64,000 nt of DNA from Paraburkholderia bannensis NBRC 103871 (GTDB lineage: Bacteria; Pseudomonadota; Gammaproteobacteria; Burkholderiales; Burkholderiaceae): the NCBI RefSeq assembly GCF_000685015.1, contig NZ_BAYA01000016.1, positions 170,452-234,451 on the forward strand, in the 5' to 3' direction. The position numbers and the translations under genes were made by a program. Positions 57,918 to 64,000 of this stretch are shown in pieces. A model generated the notes under the pieces. The model worked only from the letters and a program-made list of their open reading frames with translations. It did no database searches and was not told where the DNA came from. The stretch's first letter is position 1, and every line of letters begins with the position of its first letter.

Positions 57918-60900
57918 ATGGCTCGATTTTTCATAGACAGGCCGATCTTCGCGTGGGTGATCGCGATCATCCTGATGATGACGGGGGCGGCCTCGATCTT
58001 CAACTTGCCGGTGGCGCAGTATCCGACGATCGCGCCGCCTTCCATCCAGATCAGCGCGAGCTACTCGGGCGCCTCGGCGAAGACCGTCGAAGACACCGTG
58101 ACCCAGGTGATCGAGCAGCAGATGAGCGGTCTCGACCATCTGCTGTACATGTCGTCGACGTCCGATGATTCGGGCGCGGCGACGATCACGCTGACCTTCG
58201 CGGCGGGCACCAATCCCGACATCGCGCAGGTGCAGGTGCAGAACAAGCTGCAACTCGCCACGCCGGTGCTGCCGACCGTGGTGCAGGAGGCCGGCATCAA
58301 GGTCACCAAGTCCAGCAGCAGCTTCCTGATGGTGATGGCCTTCGTGTCGTCCGACGGCAGCATGGATCGCTACGACCTGGCGAACTATGTGGCCTCGCAT
58401 ATCGAGGATCCGCTGAGCCGCGTCGATGGCGTCGGCACGGTCACGCTGTTCGGCACGCAGTTCTCCATGCGGATCTGGCTCGACCCGAACAAGCTCAACC
58501 AGTACGCGCTCACGCCCGTGGACGTCGAAACGGCGATCACGAACCAGAACGTGCAGGTCGCGGCCGGTTCGATCGGCGGCACGCCGGCCGTGAAGGGCCA
58601 GGCGATGCAGGCGACCATCACGGAAGCGTCGTTCCTTCGTACCCCGGAAGAATTCGGCAATGTGCTGCTGAAGGTGAACCAGGACGGCTCGCAGGTGCGC
58701 CTGAAGGACGTCGCGCGCATCGAACTGGGTGGCGAAAACTATAACTTCGACACCAAGTACAACAACGCGCCGGCAGCCGGTTTCGGCATCCAGCTTGCGA
58801 CGGGTGCGAACGCACTGCAGACGCAGAAGCTGGTGCAGGCCAAGCTTGCGGAACTGTCGAAGAACTTCCCGCACGGTCTCGTCGTGAAGTATCCGTACGA
58901 CACCACGCCGTTCGTGCGCCTGTCGATCGAGGAAGTGGTCAAGACGCTGCTGGAAGGCATCGTGCTGGTGTTCCTCGTGATGTACCTGTTCCTGCAGAAC
59001 CTGCGTGCAACGCTGATCCCGACGATCGCGGTGCCGGTGGTGCTGCTGGGCACGTTCGCGATCATGGGAGCGGTGGGCTTCTCGATCAACACGCTGTCGA
59101 TGTTTGGTCTCGTGCTGGCCATCGGCCTGCTGGTGGACGATGCGATCGTGGTGGTCGAAAACGTCGAGCGCGTGATGGCCGAAGAGGGCCTGGGGCCCAG
59201 GGAAGCGACCCGCAAGGCAATGGGGCAGATCACGGGGGCGCTGGTGGGCGTGGCGCTCGTGCTCTCCGCCGTGTTCGTGCCGGTGGCGTTCTCGGGCGGC
59301 TCGGTCGGCGCGATCTATCGCCAGTTCTCGCTGACGATCGTCGCGGCGATGGTGCTGTCCGTGCTCGTCGCGCTGGTGCTGACGCCCGCGCTGTGCGCCA
59401 CGTTGCTCAAGCCGATTCCGCAGGGCCATCACGAAGAGAAGAAGGGCTTCTTCGGCTGGTTCAACCGCACCTTCGACAAGAGCCGCGACAAGTATCACGG
59501 CGGCGTGCAGCACGTGATTCGCCGCTCGGGCCGCTGGTTCGTGATCTATCTTGCCGTGATCGTCGCGGTGGGCTTCCTGTTCGTGCGTCTGCCGAAGTCG
59601 TTCCTGCCCGATGAAGACCAGGGCACGATGTTCGTGCAGGTGCAGACGCCGCCGGGCTCGACCCAGGAAACCACGGCGCGCTCGCTCAAGGCCGTGACCG
59701 ACTATATGCTCACGGACGAAAAGAACATCGTCGAGTCCGTCTTCACGGTGAACGGCTTCAACTTCGCGGGCCGTGGCCAGAACTCCGGCATGGTGTTCGT
59801 GCAGATGAAGGACTTCTCGAAGCGCCGCGCCTCGAATGAAAAGGTGCAGGCACTGGTGGGCCGGGTGTTCCAGCACTTCGCGAATTACAAGGACGCGACG
59901 ATCATCCCGATCAATCCGCCTTCGATTCCTGAACTGGGCACGGCGTCCGGCTTCGACTTCGAGCTGACCGATAACGCCTCGCTCGGCCACGAGAAGCTGA
60001 TGGCCGCGCGCAACCAGTTGCTCGGAATGGCCGCGAAAGACCCGAGTCTCGCGCTGGTGCGCCCGAACGGCCTGAGCGACACGCAGCAATACAAGGTGGA
60101 TATCGACCGCGAGAAAGCCGAAGCGATGGGCGTGGCCGCGGCCGACGTCGACGATACGTTCTCGATCGCGTGGGGCTCGAAGTACATCAACAACTTCCTG
60201 GACACCGATGGCCGGATCAAGCGCGTCTACGTGCAGGCCGACGCGCCGTTCCGCATGAACCCGGACGACCTGGGCCGCTGGTATGTGCGTGGGTCGTCGG
60301 GCACGATGGTGCCGTTCAACGCCTTCGCGAAGGGCAAGTGGACGTTCGGTTCGCCCAAGCTCGAACGCTATAACGGCATCTCGGCGCTGGAAATCCAGGG
60401 GCAGGCCGCAGCAGGCAAATCGACGGGCCAGGCGATGAGCGCGATGGAACAGCTCGCGTCGAAACTGCCGGCAGGCATCGGCTATTCGTGGACGGGGCTG
60501 TCGTTCCAGGAAATCCAGTCGGGTAGCCAGGCGCCGTTGCTTTACGCCATCTCGATCATCGTGGTGTTCCTGTGCCTCGCGGCGCTCTATGAAAGCTGGT
60601 CGATTCCGTTCGCCGTGATCCTGGTGGTGCCGCTCGGTGTGATCGGCGCGCTGCTCGCGGTGACGTTGCGCGGCCTTGAAAACGATGTGTTCTTCCAGGT
60701 GGGCCTGCTCACTACCGTGGGCCTGTCGGCGAAGAACGCCATTCTGATCGTGGAATTCGCGCGCGAATTGCAGGAGCAGCACGGCATGACGGCCGTTGCG
60801 GCGGCGCTCGAAGCGGCCCGCCTGCGACTGCGCCCGATCCTGATGACGTCGATGGCATTCGTGCTGGGCGTGCTGCCGCTGTGTATCAGCAACGGCGCGG

Positions 60901-61073
60901 GCTCGGCCAGCCAGCATGCGATCGGCACCGGGGTGATCGGCGGCATGTTCACCGCGACCTTCCTCGCCATTTTCATGATTCCGATGTTCTATGTGGTCAT
61001 TCGATCGAAATTCGGCGGCTCGAAGCCAGTCGCTGCCGAAACAGCACACGTGCAGGAGGACGGCCATGAATAA
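57918..61073 (+). CDS. RND multidrug efflux permease (HAE1 family, AcrB/MexB/BpeB-like)
   Basis: This 1051-aa inner-membrane drug/proton antiporter has the canonical N terminus MARFFIDRPIFAWVIAIILM. The proton-relay aspartates are in TM4 (AIGLLVDDAIVVVENVERVM). Two large periplasmic loops are present, and the C-terminal half has GLSAKNAILIVEFARELQEQ with the TM10 lysine. The length is standard. It works as a trimer with the adaptor and the outer-membrane factor; the stop overlaps the next start by 8 bp. Substrates are likely multiple antibiotics and quorum or aromatic compounds; the operon's exact equivalent in Burkholderia is not certain. Confidence 0.96.
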   Translation: MARFFIDRPIFAWVIAIILMMTGAASIFNLPVAQYPTIAPPSIQISASYSGASAKTVEDTVTQVIEQQMSGLDHLLYMSSTSDDSGAATITLTFAAGTNPDIAQVQVQNKLQLATPVLPTVVQEAGIKVTKSSSSFLMVMAFVSSDGSMDRYDLANYVASHIEDPLSRVDGVGTVTLFGTQFSMRIWLDPNKLNQYALTPVDVETAITNQNVQVAAGSIGGTPAVKGQAMQATITEASFLRTPEEFGNVLLKVNQDGSQVRLKDVARIELGGENYNFDTKYNNAPAAGFGIQLATGANALQTQKLVQAKLAELSKNFPHGLVVKYPYDTTPFVRLSIEEVVKTLLEGIVLVFLVMYLFLQNLRATLIPTIAVPVVLLGTFAIMGAVGFSINTLSMFGLVLAIGLLVDDAIVVVENVERVMAEEGLGPREATRKAMGQITGALVGVALVLSAVFVPVAFSGGSVGAIYRQFSLTIVAAMVLSVLVALVLTPALCATLLKPIPQGHHEEKKGFFGWFNRTFDKSRDKYHGGVQHVIRRSGRWFVIYLAVIVAVGFLFVRLPKSFLPDEDQGTMFVQVQTPPGSTQETTARSLKAVTDYMLTDEKNIVESVFTVNGFNFAGRGQNSGMVFVQMKDFSKRRASNEKVQALVGRVFQHFANYKDATIIPINPPSIPELGTASGFDFELTDNASLGHEKLMAARNQLLGMAAKDPSLALVRPNGLSDTQQYKVDIDREKAEAMGVAAADVDDTFSIAWGSKYINNFLDTDGRIKRVYVQADAPFRMNPDDLGRWYVRGSSGTMVPFNAFAKGKWTFGSPKLERYNGISALEIQGQAAAGKSTGQAMSAMEQLASKLPAGIGYSWTGLSFQEIQSGSQAPLLYAISIIVVFLCLAALYESWSIPFAVILVVPLGVIGALLAVTLRGLENDVFFQVGLLTTVGLSAKNAILIVEFARELQEQHGMTAVAAALEAARLRLRPILMTSMAFVLGVLPLCISNGAGSASQHAIGTGVIGGMFTATFLAIFMIPMFYVVIRSKFGGSKPVAAETAHVQEDGHE

Positions 61074-62610
61074 GCTCACATTGAGCGCGCTGGCCGTGGC
61101 GGTGGTCGGCCTGACCTCCGCCTGCACGCTGGAGCCGCATTACACGCAACCGGCGGCGCCGGTGTCGTCCACGTATCCGACCGGGGCGGCTTACGACAGC
61201 CAGCCCACGGACGGCGCGCGCAGCGCGCAGGGCATGGCGGCGGCCGATATCGGCTGGCGCGACTTCTTCAAGGATCCGCGCCTGCAAAAGCTCATCGAGC
61301 TTGCGCTGCAGAACAACCGCGATCTGCGCGTCTCCGTGCTCAAGGTGGCCCAGGCGCGCGCGCAGTACCGCATCGAGCGCGCGAACCTGCTGCCGACGCT
61401 TTCCGCGACCGGCACGGGCACCCGCACGCGCACGCCTGCCGACCTGTCGTATTCGGGCCGCGCGACGGTGTCGAGCGACTATGAGGCCGCAGCGGGCGCA
61501 TCGTGGGAACTGGACTTCTTCGGCAAGGTGCGCAGCCTCTCGAACCAGGCGCTGCACACGTACCTGTCCACGGCCCAGGCGCGCAAGGCCGCCGAGATCA
61601 CGCTGGTCTCGGAAGTCGCCGACCAGTACCTGACGATGATCGCCTACGACGACTCGCTCAAGGTCACGAAGGCGACGCTCGATTCCGCACAGAAGTCGTA
61701 CGAGCTGACCAGGACGGAATACGACACGGGCACGGGTTCGGAGCTTGACCTGCGCGAGGCGCAAGGCGTCATGCAGCAGGCGCATGCCAATTACGAAAGC
61801 CAGTTGCGTCTGCGCGCGCAGGCGGAAAACGCGCTCGTCTTGCTGGTGGGCGCACCGTTGCCGGCGGATCTGCCTGCGGGCCTGCCGCTCGATTCGCAGG
61901 CACTGCTCGCCGATATCCCGGCCAACCTGCCGAGCGAGCTGCTCACGCGCCGTCCCGACATTCTCGAAGCGGAGGAAACGCTCAAGGCCGCCAACGCCAA
62001 TATTGGCGCGGCGCGCGCGGCGTTTTTCCCGAGCATCAGCCTGACCGGGCAATTCGGCTACGCGAGCGCGAGCCTGGGTTCGCTGTTCAAGCCGGGACAG
62101 CTTGCATGGGATTTCGGCCCGACCATCACCATGCCGATCTTCGAGGGCGGCGCGAACAAGGCGAGCCTTGACGTGGCGAAGCTCGAAAAGGACGAGGACG
62201 TGGCCGCGTACGAAAAGGCCATTCAAACGGCCTTCCGCGAAGTGGCCGACGGGCTGGCGGCGCGCGGCACGTACGACGCGCAGGTCAGCGACCTGCGCTC
62301 GTACGCCCAGACCCAGCAGCGCCGTTACTCGCTCTCCGACCTGCGTTATCGCAACGGCGTGGACAGCTACCTCACGGTGCTGAGCGCGCAGGACGACTTG
62401 TATACGGCCCAGCAGTCGCTCATCAGCGCGAATCTCGACCGGCTGACGAATCTCGTCGATCTGTACCAGTACCTGGGCGGCGGCTGGATCGCCAACACCG
62501 GCGATGTGCCGCGCAATGCCGACTCGGATAGTTCGGCGATGCAGACGTCGAAAGCTCCCGGGAAGGTTTCGGAGAAGGTTTCACAAGCGGGAGCAAGCGC
62601 AGTCCACTGA
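61066..62610 (+). CDS. RND outer-membrane factor lipoprotein (OprM/NodT-like)
   Basis: This 514-aa TolC-like protein starts at the ATG inside the permease end. The lipobox is GLTSAC with C20. Two OEP repeats are present: RDFFKDPRLQKLIELALQNN early, RRPDILEAEETLKAANANIG in the middle and RYRNGVDSYLTVLSAQDDLY near the end. A Ser/Lys-rich tail is longer than usual. It completes the tripartite pump. A perfect 13-bp stem-loop follows the stop. Confidence 0.94.
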   Translation: MNKLTLSALAVAVVGLTSACTLEPHYTQPAAPVSSTYPTGAAYDSQPTDGARSAQGMAAADIGWRDFFKDPRLQKLIELALQNNRDLRVSVLKVAQARAQYRIERANLLPTLSATGTGTRTRTPADLSYSGRATVSSDYEAAAGASWELDFFGKVRSLSNQALHTYLSTAQARKAAEITLVSEVADQYLTMIAYDDSLKVTKATLDSAQKSYELTRTEYDTGTGSELDLREAQGVMQQAHANYESQLRLRAQAENALVLLVGAPLPADLPAGLPLDSQALLADIPANLPSELLTRRPDILEAEETLKAANANIGAARAAFFPSISLTGQFGYASASLGSLFKPGQLAWDFGPTITMPIFEGGANKASLDVAKLEKDEDVAAYEKAIQTAFREVADGLAARGTYDAQVSDLRSYAQTQQRRYSLSDLRYRNGVDSYLTVLSAQDDLYTAQQSLISANLDRLTNLVDLYQYLGGGWIANTGDVPRNADSDSSAMQTSKAPGKVSEKVSQAGASAVH

Positions 62611-62633
62611 GCGCGACGAGAGGGCTTCAGGAG

Positions 62634-62671
62634 GTGCAGGGCAAGTGTCGTTTCCATGACTTGCCCTGCAC
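62634..62671 (+). terminator. 13-bp perfect stem-loop after the RND operon
   Basis: GTGCAGGGCAAGT (62634-62646) pairs fully with ACTTGCCCTGCAC (62659-62671) around a 12-nt loop. It lies 24 bp past the stop of the outer-membrane factor. No T-run follows, so termination may need Rho, or the structure may serve mRNA stability. Confidence 0.55.
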
Positions 62672-62731
62672 GCGGAATTCTGGCGTGATACCACATCGTT
62701 ATCGCCATTGATTCCCACTTGCCCGCGTGCC

Positions 62732-63658
62732 ATGGAAAGCTCCCGCCTCAATTTTTCCCTGCGTCAGCTGCGCTACTTCGTAACGGCCGCCGAAACGCTG
62801 TCGTTCACTTCCGCCGCGCGGCTGATGCATATTTCACAGCCTTCCATTTCCAGTGCGATCTCTGAGCTTGAGGACGCATTCGGCATTCAACTGTTCATTC
62901 GCCATCATGCGGCTGGGTTGTCGCTTACGCAGGCCGGACGCGAATTGCTGGGCAAGACGCGCGACCTGTTAAAGAACGCCGAGGAACTGCAGTCGGTCGC
63001 ACGCGGTCTGGATACCGGCATGACGGGGACGATCGCGCTGGGTTGCCTCGTGTCGCTGGCGCCGCCGTTGCTCTCCGGGCTGATTAGCCGATTTCTTGCC
63101 GATCATGCGGGCATTGCCTTCAAGACGATGGAGGCGCATCAGGATGGTTTGTTCGAAGGGCTGCACGACGGTTCGCTCGATATCGCGCTGACTTACGATA
63201 TCGACCTTACCGATGAAATCGATTTTCGACCGCTGGTGCGTTTGCCCCCTTATGTGATCCTGCCGAGCAAGCATCCGCTTGCGCAGCATCGTGCCGTATC
63301 GCTGGCGAATCTCGTGGACGAGCCGTATGTCATGCTCGATTTGCCGCATAGCCGCGAGTATTTCTCTTCGTTGTTCGATGCGCTCGGGCAGCGTCCTGTG
63401 CCGGTGTTCCGATCGTCGCAACCTGAAGTGGTGCGGGGGATGGTGGCGAACGGGCTGGGTTACAGCATCCTGAATTTTCCGCTCAAGTCGACGCAGACCG
63501 TCGATGGTGAGGATTTCGTGGTGAAGCGGTTTAAGGAGAAAGTCGTCGCGACTACGCTGGGGATAGCGCAGTCGCGCACGATGAAGCCGCGCATGGTGGT
63601 GCAGCGGTTTGCCTCGTTCGCCGAGGAATTAATCAAGCACCAGTATGTGCGGCCCTGA
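62732..63658 (+). CDS. LysR-family transcriptional regulator
   Basis: This 308-aa regulator starts at the ATG at 62732; a TTG eight codons earlier is less likely. The HTH is in LRYFVTAAETLSFTSAARLM and HISQPSISSAISELEDAFG. The effector domain continues normally with IALGCLVSLAPPLLSGLISR. It converges on a porin gene with only 14 bp between, so its target is not clear from orientation. It has the CynR/CatR-like look of regulators of aromatic or nitrogen-compound genes, which is only general resemblance. Confidence 0.92.
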   Translation: MESSRLNFSLRQLRYFVTAAETLSFTSAARLMHISQPSISSAISELEDAFGIQLFIRHHAAGLSLTQAGRELLGKTRDLLKNAEELQSVARGLDTGMTGTIALGCLVSLAPPLLSGLISRFLADHAGIAFKTMEAHQDGLFEGLHDGSLDIALTYDIDLTDEIDFRPLVRLPPYVILPSKHPLAQHRAVSLANLVDEPYVMLDLPHSREYFSSLFDALGQRPVPVFRSSQPEVVRGMVANGLGYSILNFPLKSTQTVDGEDFVVKRFKEKVVATTLGIAQSRTMKPRMVVQRFASFAEELIKHQYVRP

Positions 63659-63672
63659 TTTTCTCCGGGGTA

Positions 63673-64000
63673 TTAGAACGAATAAATAAACTGCGCCCCC
63701 AGCAAGTCATTGCTCTTGCTGTACGAGCCGTCGTTACGCAGGAACACCTTCTGCGACGCCCAGTCGTGGCGGTATTCGACCTTCACCGTGATCTGCTGCG
63801 TCGGATAGAACAGCAGGTCAAGCGCTACGTCCTGACGCACCGCGCCCTTGCACTCGAAGCCCAGTCCGCCATTGGCCTGCGAATTCGCCAGGCAGTCCGC
63901 ACCAATGCCGAAGCCGTTGTACGGATCCATGCCGTTGCCGTTGAGCGCCACGCCACCGCCGCCGCCGCCGTTCTTGCTGTCGGCGAGCAGGTCGTAACGG
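63673..64000 (-). CDS. Outer-membrane beta-barrel protein, DUF3138-like (truncated by right edge)
   Basis: Only the C-terminal ~108 residues are visible and the frame is open at the edge. The end pattern LFYPTQQITVKVEYRHDW, then SKSNDLLGAQFIYSF, is a typical C-terminal barrel strand set with a final phenylalanine. It fits DUF3138-type porins of Burkholderia as I recall them. A glycine run (GGGGGG) encoded by GCC/GGC triplets lies near the right edge. Full length and substrate are not visible. Confidence 0.75.
   Translation of the reverse strand, partial: RYDLLADSKNGGGGGGVALNGNGMDPYNGFGIGADCLANSQANGGLGFECKGAVRQDVALDLLFYPTQQITVKVEYRHDWASQKVFLRNDGSYSKSNDLLGAQFIYSF

Noticed and set aside
57585..61127. 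Very long open frame (about 1180 codons) antisense to the RND permease
   Set aside because: Its product is dominated by H, R, Q, E and D from complementing GC-rich codons, without any family motif. The + strand permease is a certain gene in the same place.
1..64000. tRNA, rRNA or IS elements
   Set aside because: No cloverleaf-like sequence, T-loop consensus, rRNA segment or transposase motif was recognised while reading either strand. A covariance-model scan would be needed for certainty.

Overview
The window is high-GC, densely coded DNA of a Burkholderiales bacterium, most like Paraburkholderia, Caballeronia or Burkholderia. This rests on codon bias and on several lineage-typical families: DUF3331, a DUF3138-like porin, DUF2235/DUF3304 type VI secretion genes, a giant kinase/ATPase/histidine-kinase chimera, and a MexAB/BpeAB-like RND pump with a divergent TetR gene. 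About 50 protein genes are supported. No rRNA, tRNA, CRISPR array or insertion sequence was recognised. The gene mix (regulators, efflux, catabolic islands, no ribosomal or core operons) suggests an accessory replicon or a variable chromosomal region.

Layout. 1-8300 is a co-directional signalling block of three large sensor kinases (kinase/AAA/GAF/HWE-type chimera, cut by the left edge; REC-PAS3-HK hybrid; REC-HK) with no DNA-binding output protein. Facing it is a 1011-aa winged-helix/ATPase regulator. 11.9-19.3 kb holds a LysR/DsbA-like divergent pair, a DUF3331 protein, an old-yellow-enzyme reductase, two divergent FAD monooxygenases and an AraC regulator. 19.7-28.9 kb has an HD-family protein lacking its HD dyad, a BON protein, an EmrAB-like efflux cassette bounded by two copies of a ~30-bp motif, a cNMP-binding/thioredoxin-reductase-like flavoprotein, a CPA1 antiporter and a XapX membrane protein.

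29.2-35.3 kb is a + strand catabolic-looking run: cysteine hydrolase, second XapX, YtcJ-like amidohydrolase with a Cys/His-rich tail, DoxX protein, exported double-VOC protein, outer-membrane channel. 35.4-40.4 kb is a small, apparently eroding type VI secretion island: PAAR protein, VgrG N-terminal fragment, DUF3304 lipoprotein, DUF2235 lipase-like protein without its GxSxG elbow, and two further exported proteins. 40.4-45.0 kb holds rhodanese/FtrA, a medium-chain dehydrogenase divergent from an MFS carrier, and DUF427.

45.1-51.9 kb is an organosulfur-type locus: MetQ-like binding protein without its ABC partners, MFS carrier, two SfnB-type monooxygenases and a DszA/NtaA-type flavin monooxygenase. 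51.9-53.6 kb is a hipBA toxin-antitoxin pair with a readable promoter and palindrome. 53.7-62.6 kb joins an OmpR/EnvZ-like system to a TetR-controlled RND tripartite pump. The window ends with a LysR gene and a right-truncated porin gene.
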